This document shows, piece by piece, positions 51,933-60,026 of a stretch of 64,000 nt of DNA. The notes below the pieces were generated by a model, which saw nothing but the letters and a program-made list of their open reading frames with translations, was not told where the DNA came from and did not search any database. Positions within the stretch are counted from its first letter, which is position 1; every line of letters starts with the position of its first letter. Location of the stretch: contig JACKNN010000003.1 in NCBI GenBank assembly GCA_024234855.1, positions 310,001 to 374,000 of the forward strand, in the 5' to 3' direction. The stretch is from Pseudomonadales bacterium (lineage in GTDB: Bacteria > Pseudomonadota > Gammaproteobacteria > Pseudomonadales > Halieaceae). Both the position numbers and the translations under genes were made by a program.

Positions 51933-52895
51933 ATGGCTAAAAAACCGTTTGCATCATCCGCCGACCTCGGCGAAAAAAAAGAAACCCTTGAGGTACTGGC
52001 CGACGGTGTTTACGCCCTGACCGCCGAGGGCGACCCCAATGTCGGCGCGATAGAGGGAGAGGACTTCCTGGTCGCCATAGAGGCTCGCGCCACGCCGAAA
52101 GCCGCGCGGGACTGGCTCGCGATGCTGCGTGAACACACCGACAAGCCGGTTAAATACCTGGTACTCACCCACTATCACGCGGTGCGGGTGTTGGGCGCCT
52201 CGGCCTTCGATGCCCAGAATATTATTACCAGTGACGTCACCCGCACCCTGATCGAGGAGCGCGGGATGCAGGACTGGGCCAGCGAGTTCGGCCGCATGCC
52301 GCGCCTGTTCCGGGAGCCGGAGGGCATCCCCGGGCTGACGCATCCCACGATCACCTTCAACGACCGCCTGACTATTCCGCTGGGCGGGGACCGCGGCGAC
52401 CTGGAATTGCGCTTCTGCGGCCGCGGCCACACGGCCGGTGACATCATCGCCTGGTTACCCAGGCAAAAAATCCTCTATACCGGCGACCTGGTGGAGGCCG
52501 AGGCGGCCTTGTACACCGGTGATGCCTCGCATTTTGACTGGTCCAGCACAACCCTGGATAACCTGAAGGCGCTCGAGGCCGAGCAACTGGTTGGCGGTCG
52601 GGGCGCTGTCGCCCGGGGCCGGGAGGCGGTGGATGCCGCTATCGAACAAACCCGGGGATTTTTGCTCGACATGATTCAGATCGTCAGTGAGGTGCATGGC
52701 AGGAAGGGCAGCCTGAAGGAGGCATTTGAGAAGACCTACGCCCATCTTTACCCGAAATTTGGCCAGTGGCCGATTTTCGAACACTGCCTGCCCTTCGACG
52801 TGCAGCGCCTGTGGGATGAGTTGGATGGTATCGACTGGGGACGGATCTGGACCGCGGAGCGCGACCAGGAGGTCTGGGACCAGTTGCAGGACTAG
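51933..52895 (+). CDS. Metallo-beta-lactamase-fold hydrolase with an altered HxHxDH motif
   Basis: 320 residues of MBL fold. The usual HxHxDH reads THYHAVRVLG, so the first two His are kept but the Asp and third His are Val and Arg. The later His (CGRGHTAGD) and Asp (LYTGDLVEAE) are present. At most one metal site looks complete. It is the first gene of a rightward operon with a MarR regulator and HPPD, divergent from the hmgA operon. The reaction is unknown; a ring-cleavage lactone or thioester is a guess. Confidence 0.78.
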   Translation: MAKKPFASSADLGEKKETLEVLADGVYALTAEGDPNVGAIEGEDFLVAIEARATPKAARDWLAMLREHTDKPVKYLVLTHYHAVRVLGASAFDAQNIITSDVTRTLIEERGMQDWASEFGRMPRLFREPEGIPGLTHPTITFNDRLTIPLGGDRGDLELRFCGRGHTAGDIIAWLPRQKILYTGDLVEAEAALYTGDASHFDWSSTTLDNLKALEAEQLVGGRGAVARGREAVDAAIEQTRGFLLDMIQIVSEVHGRKGSLKEAFEKTYAHLYPKFGQWPIFEHCLPFDVQRLWDELDGIDWGRIWTAERDQEVWDQLQD

Positions 52896-52920
52896 TGCAG
52901 TAGCAGCGCGCCAGTCAATC

Positions 52921-53376
52921 GTGACATCCAGCAGTCGTACCGACCTCCGGCTTGGCAGCTTTCTGCCCTACGTCCTCAACAGCCTGGCCGAGCGCGTCAG
53001 CGGCGGCCTCGCGCGCATTTACGCGGACGAGTACCAGCTCAGCGTCCCGGAGTGGCGGGTTATCGCCAACCTGGCGGAACACGGTACCCTCAATGCGCGC
53101 CAGATCGTCGATTTCACCGCCATGGAGAAGAGCAAGGTGTCGCGAGCGGTTGGCAACCTGAGCGCCCGGGGGCTGGTGAGTCAGCAGCGAGCGCGGGAAG
53201 ACAGTAGGGCCAAGGATCTGGCGCTGACTGCCGCGGGAAAAGCGCTCTACCGGAGCATCGTACCCAAGGTGCTGGCCTGGGAACGGGAGCTGCTGGGCGA
53301 TCTGAACCCGGTGGAGTACCGGGATTTGATGTACGCGTTGGAAAAGCTCGGCAGCCGACTGAAGTCCATGCAATAA
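52921..53376 (+). CDS. MarR-family regulator of the homogentisate genes
   Basis: 151 residues from GTG 52921. A winged helix-turn-helix with LSVPEWRVIANLAEHGTLNA, MEKSKVSRAVGNLSARGLVS and the wing REDSRAKDLALTAAGKALYR. It lies between the MBL gene and HPPD. It is the natural candidate for the dyads over both divergent promoters nearby. No strong ribosome site precedes the GTG, and coupling to the upstream gene is likely. Confidence 0.85.
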   Translation: MTSSSRTDLRLGSFLPYVLNSLAERVSGGLARIYADEYQLSVPEWRVIANLAEHGTLNARQIVDFTAMEKSKVSRAVGNLSARGLVSQQRAREDSRAKDLALTAAGKALYRSIVPKVLAWERELLGDLNPVEYRDLMYALEKLGSRLKSMQ

Positions 53377-53391
53377 ACCGGAGGTCTTTTA

Positions 53392-54465
53392 GTGGCGGAT
53401 TTATTTGACAACCCGATGGGACTGGATGGCTTCGAGTTTGTCGAGTTCACCGCGCCTGAAGAGGGACTGCTTGAGCCCATTTTTACGAGAATGGGCTTCA
53501 CCAGGGTGGCGGAGCATCGCTCCAAGGCCGTGGCCCTGTGGCGGCAGGGCAACATCAATTTCATCACCAACTATGAGCCCCGCAGTCACGCTTACTACTA
53601 CGCGCGCGAACACGGTGCCTCGGCCTGCGGCATGGCATTTCGTGTGCGGGACGCGAAAAAAGCCTACGCCCTCGCTCTGGCAAATGGAGCGGAGCCGGTA
53701 GTGGTTGAAACTGGCCCCATGGAATTGCGCCTGCCCGCCATCAAGGGCATTGGCGGTGCCACGGTCTACCTGATCGATCGCTATGCGGCCGGAGTCAGCA
53801 TCTATGATATTGATTTCAACTGGCTCGATGGCGTCGACCGCAATCCGGCGGGCTTCGGCTTCCACACCCTGGATCACCTGACCCATAACGTCTATCGCGG
53901 CCGTATGCAGTATTGGGCGAAGTACTATGAAAAACTATTTAACTTCAGGGAGATTCGCTACTTCGATATCAAGGGCGAATATACGGGCCTGCAATCCAGG
54001 GCGATGACCGCGCCCGATGGCAAGATACGCATACCGCTGAACGAGGAGAGCACAGGGGGCGGGCAGATAGAAGAGTATCTTATGGCGTACAATGGCGAGG
54101 GTATCCAGCATATCGCCTTTGCCTGCGATGATATTCTTGCCTGCTGGGATAAGCTCAAAGCCGCCGGAATGGTATTCATGCCAAAACCTCCGGCCACGTA
54201 TTACCAGATGCTGGAGGAGCGCCTGCCGGGGCACGGCGAACCGGTCGAGGAACTGGCAGCGCGCGGGATTTTGCTCGATGGTAGTACCGACGGGGAGCGC
54301 CCGCGCCTGCTGTTGCAGATTTTTTCCGCCAACCTGTTGGGGCCGGTTTTCTTCGAGTTTATCCAGCGCAAGGCCGACGAGGGTTTCGGCGAGGGCAACT
54401 TCAAGGCGTTGTTCGAGAGCATAGAGCGCGACCAGGTCGCGCGTGGTGTAATCGGCAAGAGCTGA
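53392..54465 (+). CDS. hppD: 4-Hydroxyphenylpyruvate dioxygenase
   Basis: 357 residues. The iron ligands are visible as His in GFHTLDHLTHNVYRG and GIQHIAFACDDI and Glu in GPVFFEFIQRK. It turns 4-hydroxyphenylpyruvate into homogentisate, linking tyrosine to hmgA and FAH. The start is GTG with GGAGG eight bases upstream, 15 bases after the MarR stop. Confidence 0.96.
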   Translation: MADLFDNPMGLDGFEFVEFTAPEEGLLEPIFTRMGFTRVAEHRSKAVALWRQGNINFITNYEPRSHAYYYAREHGASACGMAFRVRDAKKAYALALANGAEPVVVETGPMELRLPAIKGIGGATVYLIDRYAAGVSIYDIDFNWLDGVDRNPAGFGFHTLDHLTHNVYRGRMQYWAKYYEKLFNFREIRYFDIKGEYTGLQSRAMTAPDGKIRIPLNEESTGGGQIEEYLMAYNGEGIQHIAFACDDILACWDKLKAAGMVFMPKPPATYYQMLEERLPGHGEPVEELAARGILLDGSTDGERPRLLLQIFSANLLGPVFFEFIQRKADEGFGEGNFKALFESIERDQVARGVIGKS

Positions 54466-54616
54466 AGCGGGACTCGCCGAAGCCGGGCTCGCGGATGTCG
54501 TCCTCGACGGCTGCCGCCAGTTGGTCCAGTTGCCGCGGGCTGATGACGCCGCGCAGGGGCACGACACCATCATTATTGAAGGCGTCGATATCGTCCGTGC
54601 ACACGGTGTGGCTCAT
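54466..54616 (-). pseudogene. 5' remnant of a phytanoyl-CoA dioxygenase-like gene
   Basis: The ATG at 54616 overlaps the stop of hpaR (ATGA). The first 45 or so residues (ending near DDIREPG) include DDIDAFNNDGVVPLRGVISP and QLDQLAAAVEDDIREPG, the opening of PhyH-family non-heme iron oxygenases. Then the frame runs into antisense of the hppD end and loses all similarity. The gene appears truncated where hppD abuts it. Family recognition is from a short stretch only. Confidence 0.55.
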
Positions 54617-55080
54617 GGTGCATCCCCCTCGTCTTCGTCAATTTTTTCCACCAGTTCATTGAGCAGTTCATACAACAGTTCCAGCTTTCCGTAACCGAAC
54701 TTTTGTGTGATATAGGCGTAGCGGGCCTCGTTGACAGGCGACAGTGTCCTGAACAGCTTGCGCCCCCGGGCGGTGATGGACACGATTGAGCGGCGCTGGT
54801 CACTGCTCGCGGTCTTGCGGCTGACCAGGCCGCGTTTGTGCAGGTTCTGCAGTATACGTGACAGGCTTGGCAGCAACAGCGCGCAGCGCTCGGCGATTTC
54901 GGTGGCATCCAACTCGTCCTCTTCCACCAGCACGCGGATAACCCGCCACTGCTGTGGCGACAGGTCGTGCGCCTTCAGTGCCGGGCTGAATTTTTTCATC
55001 ACCGCTTCCCGCGCCCGCAGCAGGGCCATGGGCAGTGAGCGGTCGAACTGGCGCATCGGCATACTAGACGGTCGGGTCAT
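54613..55080 (-). CDS. hpaR: HpaR-like MarR repressor of homoprotocatechuate genes
   Basis: 155 residues. Winged HTH with LSPQQWRVIRVLVEEDELDA, RCALLLPSLSRILQNLHKRG and the wing KTASSDQRRSIVSITARGRK. LLPSLSRIL is a strong HpaR feature. HpaR is known to repress hpa genes and to respond to 4-hydroxyphenylacetate or homoprotocatechuate. It overlaps hpaG by 17 bases and sits downstream of it. Starts at 55062 or 55056 are possible but have poorer ribosome sites. Confidence 0.87.
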   Translation of the reverse strand: MTRPSSMPMRQFDRSLPMALLRAREAVMKKFSPALKAHDLSPQQWRVIRVLVEEDELDATEIAERCALLLPSLSRILQNLHKRGLVSRKTASSDQRRSIVSITARGRKLFRTLSPVNEARYAYITQKFGYGKLELLYELLNELVEKIDEDEGDAP

Positions 55081-55921
55081 CGATCACCCCGTTGCACAGC
55101 AGCCCGATGCCGTCCACACCCACTTCCACTTCATCCCCGGGCGCCAGGTACCTAGGCGGGTCGCAGCGGGCGCCGGCGCCCAGGGGTGTGCCGGTGGCAA
55201 TCAGGTCGCCGGGTTTGAGGATAAAGAACGTTGAAAGGTAGCTGATCAGGTAGGCGAAGGGAAACATGAGATTGGCGGTGGTGTCATGCTGGCGTTGTTC
55301 CCCGTTGACGCGGGTGGTCAGGGTCAGTGCGTCATAGCGGGTGAACTCATCCGCGGTCACCAGCCAGGGTCCGATACTGCCGGAGCGGACGAAATTCTTG
55401 CCCTGGGTGACGTTGAACTTGGCGTGGCGCACCCAGTCCCTCAGGGTGCCCTCGTTCATCAGGGTGAGCCCGGCGATATGCCCGAGCGCCCGCTCCTGCG
55501 GGATACGATGCCCCGCCTTGCCGATGACCAGCACTATCTCACCCTCGTAGTCCAACTGGTGCGACTCCGGCGGGCGCCACAGTGGCTGGTCGTGACCGGT
55601 GAACGAGTCAATCGTGCGCATAAACAGGCTGGGCCACTGGGGGTCCTCGGAGTTGTCCCGGTATTCGCTGTTGCGGTTGGCGTAGTTGACACCGATACAG
55701 GCGATTTTCTCCGGGGTGGTAACGGGGGGCAGGTAGCGGATGTCGGCCGGATCGCAGTCGGCGTCGAGACCGCCGGCGCGGTCCATCATAGCGGTGAGGG
55801 CGTTGTCCTGTAATGCCTGGTGCAGGCTGCCACCAAAGCGGGCGCCCAGATCGATTATGCCCTTGCCAGTGGCTGCTCCCCAGCTGGACTTGTCGGCGAT
55901 TGAAAAGGTAAGAAAGCGCAT
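55064..55921 (-). CDS. hpaG: HpaG-like FAH-fold enzyme (decarboxylase/isomerase of the homoprotocatechuate route)
   Basis: 285 residues, one FAH domain with the metal-binding HQLDYEGEIVLVIGKAG and the C-terminal LKPGDLIATGTPLGAGA. E. coli HpaG is a double-length fusion; this is a single-domain version, as in many bacteria. Placement with hpaR and opposite hpaE, hpaF, hpaH and hpaI suggests 5-carboxymethyl-2-oxo-hex-3-ene-1,7-dioate processing. A different acylpyruvase cannot be excluded by sequence alone. Confidence 0.78.
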   Translation of the reverse strand: MRFLTFSIADKSSWGAATGKGIIDLGARFGGSLHQALQDNALTAMMDRAGGLDADCDPADIRYLPPVTTPEKIACIGVNYANRNSEYRDNSEDPQWPSLFMRTIDSFTGHDQPLWRPPESHQLDYEGEIVLVIGKAGHRIPQERALGHIAGLTLMNEGTLRDWVRHAKFNVTQGKNFVRSGSIGPWLVTADEFTRYDALTLTTRVNGEQRQHDTTANLMFPFAYLISYLSTFFILKPGDLIATGTPLGAGARCDPPRYLAPGDEVEVGVDGIGLLCNGVIDDPTV

Positions 55922-55953
55922 GGCCAGGCTCTGTTGGTTGGTGTATATAGAGA

Positions 55954-55965
55954 TTAACGAGTTAA
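55954..55965. promoter_or_regulatory. Operator dyad over the hpaG-hpaR start point
   Basis: TTAAC-GA-GTTAA is an exact inverted repeat covering the expected start point of the leftward promoter at 55966-55994. A near copy lies at 56094 over the hpaE promoter. HpaR is the likely ligand. Confidence 0.5.
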
Positions 55966-55994
55966 ATAATAAACGAAGGACGTGACCGGGGCAA
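55966..55994 (-). promoter_or_regulatory. Leftward sigma-70 promoter for hpaG-hpaR
   Basis: On the minus strand: TTGCCC (55989-55994), a 17-base spacer, TATTAT (55966-55971). The dyad at 55954 is just downstream of the -10. Confidence 0.45.
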
Positions 55995-56079
55995 GCACGA
56001 CGAATCTATTAGAAATACAGATAAAACTGCGGTTCAATACATTTTATTGCGATAGAAGGCATAAGAATGCGCGTTGTAA

Positions 56080-56108
56080 TTGACGAATAATAATTAACAC
56101 GTTATATT
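56080..56108 (+). promoter_or_regulatory. Rightward sigma-70 promoter for hpaE operon with overlapping dyad
   Basis: TTGACG (56080-56085), a 17-base spacer and TATATT (56103-56108), the best promoter match in the window. The dyad TTAAC-AC-GTTAT (56094-56105) covers the spacer end and -10. Start point near 56115, 44 bases before the hpaE ATG. Confidence 0.65.
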
Positions 56109-56158
56109 TATTTCTGATTCAGCCGCTCCTTATAAGAGCATAGCGAGGCCAGCACGCC

Positions 56159-57697
56159 ATGTCCGACTTCGAATCCAACCTGGCCAGGGCCAGGTCGTTC
56201 CTGGCGCCCTTCAGGGACGAGGTCACCGGTCATTTCATTAACGGTGAGCGGGTGGTCCCCGCCGGCAGCAGCACCTTCGACAACCTGACGCCGACAGACA
56301 ACACCTCGCTGGGGCAGGTGGTGGCGGGCAGCGCGGACGACGTCAACGCCGCCTGTGAGGCCGCCGAGGCGGCCTTCCCCGAATGGCGTGCCATGCCCGG
56401 TGCCGCGCGCAAAAAACTGCTCAACCACTTTGCGGACAGGATCGTTGCGCGGGCCGAGGAGATTGCGCTGGTGGAGAGCATGGACTGTGGCCAGCCCATC
56501 AGGTTCATGCAGCAGGCCGCCGTGCGCGGGGCCGCCAATTTTCGCTTTTTCGCCGACAAGGCCCCGGAAGCCCGCAATGGCCTGGCGCTGCACCAGGAGG
56601 AGCACACCAACTATACCCTGCGCACCCCGATCGGGCCGGTGGCGGTCATCACACCCTGGAACACGCCGTTCATGCTCTCCACCTGGAAGATCGCGCCGGC
56701 GCTGGCGGCGGGTTGTACCGTAGTGCACAAGCCAGCGGAACTCAGTCCGTTGACCGCGATGATCCTGGCGGAGATAAGCCGCGAGGCCGGCATTCCCCCG
56801 GGGGTGTGGAATACGGTCAACGGCTTTGGCGAGGTGGCCGGCAAAACCCTCACCGAGCATCCCGCGATCAAGGCGGTGGCCCTGGTGGGGGAGAGCGATA
56901 CCGGCTCCCATATCATGCGCCAGGGGGCGGCTACCCTGAAGCGGATGCACTTCGAACTCGGTGGCAAGAACCCGGTGCTGGTGTTTGACGACGCGGATTT
57001 CGAGCGCGCCCTGGATGCGGTGGTGTTCATGATCTACAGCCTCAACGGCCAGCGCTGCACCTCCAGCAGTCGCCTGCTGATCCAGGGTGGCATCAGGGAT
57101 CGTTTTATCGGCGCATTGGCGCAGCGGGTGAAGGCATTGCGGGTGGGTCACCCGCTGGACCCCGCTACGGAAGTCGGGCCGCTGGTGCATGGCGGTCATT
57201 TCGACAAGGTCATGAGCTACATGGATACGGCCCGGGCAGACGGTGCTACCATCGCCGTGGGCGGTAGCCGGCGTGACGACCTGGGGGCGGGCAACTATGT
57301 CTGTCCCACGCTGTTCACCGGCGCCAATAACCGCATGCGCATCGCCCGGGAGGAAATCTTCGGCCCGGTACTCACCGCGATCAGTTTTGACACCGAGGAG
57401 GAGGCGATACAGATAGCCAACGACTCGCCCTATGGCCTCGCCGCCTATGTATGGACCGGCGACACCGGCCGTGCGATGCGCCTGGCCAACCGGGTCGAGA
57501 CGGGCATGTTGTGGGTGAACTCGGAAAATAACCGCAACCTGCCCTCGCCCTTCGGCGGCATCAAGATGAGTGGTGTCGGCCGGGACGGCGGCGACTACAG
57601 CTTCGACTTCTATATGGAAACAAAGAACGTGTGTATCGCCCACGATACCCACAAGCTGCCTGTGTTGGGGCGCCCCGTTGAGGCAACGCCGGTATGA
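56159..57697 (+). CDS. hpaE: 5-Carboxymethyl-2-hydroxymuconate semialdehyde dehydrogenase
   Basis: 512 residues, ALDH superfamily. TPWNTPFMLSTWKIAPALAA, the FELGGKNPVLVFDDADFERA block and the catalytic Cys in SLNGQRCTSSSRLLIQ are in the HpaE form; GESDTGSHIMRQGA is also typical. It oxidises the ring-cleavage product of homoprotocatechuate. It leads the rightward hpa operon and overlaps the LigA-like gene by four bases. Confidence 0.9.
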   Translation: MSDFESNLARARSFLAPFRDEVTGHFINGERVVPAGSSTFDNLTPTDNTSLGQVVAGSADDVNAACEAAEAAFPEWRAMPGAARKKLLNHFADRIVARAEEIALVESMDCGQPIRFMQQAAVRGAANFRFFADKAPEARNGLALHQEEHTNYTLRTPIGPVAVITPWNTPFMLSTWKIAPALAAGCTVVHKPAELSPLTAMILAEISREAGIPPGVWNTVNGFGEVAGKTLTEHPAIKAVALVGESDTGSHIMRQGAATLKRMHFELGGKNPVLVFDDADFERALDAVVFMIYSLNGQRCTSSSRLLIQGGIRDRFIGALAQRVKALRVGHPLDPATEVGPLVHGGHFDKVMSYMDTARADGATIAVGGSRRDDLGAGNYVCPTLFTGANNRMRIAREEIFGPVLTAISFDTEEEAIQIANDSPYGLAAYVWTGDTGRAMRLANRVETGMLWVNSENNRNLPSPFGGIKMSGVGRDGGDYSFDFYMETKNVCIAHDTHKLPVLGRPVEATPV

Positions 57698-58008
57698 GCC
57701 TTTACTACCTGCAAAAGGTTCTTTACGAGTTAAACCGGGATCCCGGGCTGCAGGATAAATTTCGCGTCGACAAGGCCGCGGTGCTGGCCGGGTACAAGCT
57801 GGATGAAGAGGAGATTGAGGCTGTAAAGAAACCCGACATTGGCCTGCTGTATATCCTCGGGGTTAACGGCCAGATTCTCATGCACTATGCCGCCATGTGC
57901 GGCTATACCTGGCCCCGGTACATCCAGGCCATGCGCGACGCCCTGGCAGAGCACGGCAACGTGCGGGCAGGCCTCTACGTCACTACCGACGGCAAGGGGG
58001 CGATATGA
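57694..58008 (+). CDS. LigA-like small subunit of an extradiol ring-cleavage dioxygenase
   Basis: 104 residues, mostly helical: LQKVLYELNRDPGLQDKFRV, LDEEEIEAVKKPDIGLLYIL and AAMCGYTWPRYIQAM. This is the LigA domain that forms the alpha chain, or N-terminal part, of protocatechuate 4,5-dioxygenases. It overlaps the LigB-like gene by four bases (ATGA), so a heteromeric enzyme is likely. E. coli-type hpa operons carry a single-gene HpaD instead. Confidence 0.85.
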   Translation: MSLYYLQKVLYELNRDPGLQDKFRVDKAAVLAGYKLDEEEIEAVKKPDIGLLYILGVNGQILMHYAAMCGYTWPRYIQAMRDALAEHGNVRAGLYVTTDGKGAI

Positions 58009-58835
58009 GCCTGGTATTCGCTGGCGTCTGCTCCCATGGGCCCGGGATCACCGGTCGCAGTGCGATGGCTGATCCGGATGACGTGGCAACCCTCTACGCG
58101 GCCATGGACGGCATGCGCGAAGCCCTTCAGGCCAGCCGACCGGACGCGCTGTTAGTGATCGCCGCAGAGCACTTCGCCAACTTTTTCATGAATAATATGC
58201 CCGCCTACTGCATCGGTATGGGAGAGGAATACGAGGGGCCGATCGAGGATCCCGAGTGGCTGGGCGTTCCGCGCACACTGGTACCGGGGGCGCCGGACCT
58301 GTCGCGCCGCATTATCGAGCGCACCCTGCAGGAGGTCGATGTGGCCTATGCCCAGGAGTGGAAATTCGATCATGGCATCATGGTCCCCCTGCATTTTCTC
58401 ACCCCGCGCTACGACCTGCCGATCATCCCGGTAAATATCAATTGCCAGGGACCGCCCCTTACACCCTTGCACCGTGCGTGGACATTTGGCCAGGCCCTGC
58501 GCAAGGCCTGCGAAGCGGTGCCCGAGCGCATCGCGCTGGTGGGTACCGGCGGAATATCCCACTGGCCGGCCACCCCGGATTCCGGCAGGATCAACGCGGC
58601 CTGGGACCGGGAATTCCTGGAGCGGTGGGCCGCCAACGACCGCGAAGGCCTGCTGGCCTATACGGATGAACAGACCTATTTCGACGCGGGCCAGGGTGGC
58701 TTTGAGATTCGCACCTATATCGCAGTCGCTGGAGCGACCGAGGGCTGTACCGCCAAAGTTCACTACTACCGGCCGATCCCGATTTTCGCGGTGGGCTGTA
58801 CTGTCGGGATAGTCAATCTGGAGGCGCAGGCCTGA
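58005..58835 (+). CDS. LigB-like catalytic subunit of extradiol dioxygenase (homoprotocatechuate cleavage)
   Basis: 276 residues of the class III extradiol family. Iron-site His are seen in AGVCSHGPGITG and in AAEHFANFFMNN, with the acid/base His in VGTGGISHWPATPDSG. FDHGIMVPLHFLTP is also family-typical. By position it should perform 2,3-cleavage of 3,4-dihydroxyphenylacetate in place of HpaD; protocatechuate or gallate are alternative substrates. Together with the LigA-like chain it makes an alpha-beta pair. Confidence 0.85.
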   Translation: MSLVFAGVCSHGPGITGRSAMADPDDVATLYAAMDGMREALQASRPDALLVIAAEHFANFFMNNMPAYCIGMGEEYEGPIEDPEWLGVPRTLVPGAPDLSRRIIERTLQEVDVAYAQEWKFDHGIMVPLHFLTPRYDLPIIPVNINCQGPPLTPLHRAWTFGQALRKACEAVPERIALVGTGGISHWPATPDSGRINAAWDREFLERWAANDREGLLAYTDEQTYFDAGQGGFEIRTYIAVAGATEGCTAKVHYYRPIPIFAVGCTVGIVNLEAQA

Positions 58836-59203
58836 TGGCGCATTTTATCTATGAGTACTCCGCCAACCTGCCGGCCGAGCAACTCGACCTGCCGGGCCTG
58901 ATGGAGAAAATGCATGCCGCGGCGGCCGCCGGCGGCGTGTTTCCCCTGGACGGTATGCGCAGCCGGGCCGTGCGCTGCGAAGATTTTCGTATCGGCGCCG
59001 GCAACCCGGAGTACGGCTTCCTGAACCTCAGCATGAAAGTCGGTCGCGGCCGCGATCTGGAAACCCGTATGGCGACCGGCCGCGCGCTGTTTGACATTCT
59101 TATTGCGCACCTGCAACCCGTTTTGGCGACGCGCGGCCTGGCGGTTTCCTTTGAAATGCGCGAGCTTGAAGAGCACGTCAAATTCAATTACAGGAATACC
59201 TGA
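58835..59203 (+). CDS. hpaF: 5-Carboxymethyl-2-hydroxymuconate delta-isomerase
   Basis: 122 residues, tautomerase-fold family, with MAHFIYEYSANL at the N-terminus and SRAVRCEDFRIGAG followed by MKVGRGRDLETR, all HpaF features. The first Met is removed in this family to leave no N-terminal Pro, and isomerase activity is known. The ATG shares one base with the previous stop. Confidence 0.9.
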   Translation: MAHFIYEYSANLPAEQLDLPGLMEKMHAAAAAGGVFPLDGMRSRAVRCEDFRIGAGNPEYGFLNLSMKVGRGRDLETRMATGRALFDILIAHLQPVLATRGLAVSFEMRELEEHVKFNYRNT

Positions 59204-59211
59204 GCGAAGCG

Positions 59212-60015
59212 ATGCTGACACCACAACAGATCTCCGCTGCGGTCGACACCCTGCACAACGCCGAGCTATCGCGGGTACAGGTACCTGCATTGACACTGAC
59301 CTACCCCGGTATGGACCTGGACGACGCCTACGCCGTGCAAAAAGGCTGGGTGGATCGCAAACTGGCACAGGGTCGCGAGGTTATCGGCTATAAGATCGGC
59401 CTGACCTCCCGCGCGATGCAGATGACGATGAAAATTGATACGCCGGATTACGGCGTGCTGCTGGACGACATGGTATTCCCCAACGGCGGCAGCGTTGAAG
59501 TGGCCGCGTTTACCGATCTGCGGGTCGAGGTCGAGTTCGCGTTCGTGATGAAGAACACGCTGTTCGGTGAGAACGTGAGCCTGGAGCAGGTGCTGGATGC
59601 AACAGCTTATGTCGTCCCCGCCCTGGAACTGATTGCCGCCCGCAGTTTTCGAACCGATCCCGCCACGGGTTACACCCGCACGGTGATCGACACGATAGCG
59701 GACAATGCCGCCAACGCTGGAATCATCGTCGGTGACGTGCGCGCGCAACCGCGCGATATCGACTTGCGCTGGGCCGGTGCCATGTTGTTTCTCAACGGTG
59801 ACGTCGAGGAAACCGGCCTGGGCGCCGGGGTCATGGGTCATCCGGCCCACGGCATCCGCTGGGTGTGCAAGCGATTTGCTCCCCACGGTATCGCGCTGCA
59901 GCCCGGGCAGGTCATATTGTCGGGTTCCTTTACCCGTCCGGTCATGGTCCGGGCGGGGGACCATATCCGGGCTGATTACGGCCCGCTTGGGACTATAGAC
60001 GTGTACTTCAGTTAA
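59212..60015 (+). CDS. hpaH: 2-Oxo-hept-4-ene-1,7-dioate hydratase
   Basis: 267 residues of the FAH/MhpD hydratase fold, matching HpaH. Metal-binding acids lie in LRVEVEFAFVMKN, and GYKIGLTSRAMQMTM and the C-terminal ILSGSFTRPVMVRAGDHIRA are conserved. The ATG is eight bases after the hpaF stop. Confidence 0.92.
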   Translation: MLTPQQISAAVDTLHNAELSRVQVPALTLTYPGMDLDDAYAVQKGWVDRKLAQGREVIGYKIGLTSRAMQMTMKIDTPDYGVLLDDMVFPNGGSVEVAAFTDLRVEVEFAFVMKNTLFGENVSLEQVLDATAYVVPALELIAARSFRTDPATGYTRTVIDTIADNAANAGIIVGDVRAQPRDIDLRWAGAMLFLNGDVEETGLGAGVMGHPAHGIRWVCKRFAPHGIALQPGQVILSGSFTRPVMVRAGDHIRADYGPLGTIDVYFS

Positions 60016-60026
60016 GGGGATTGATC

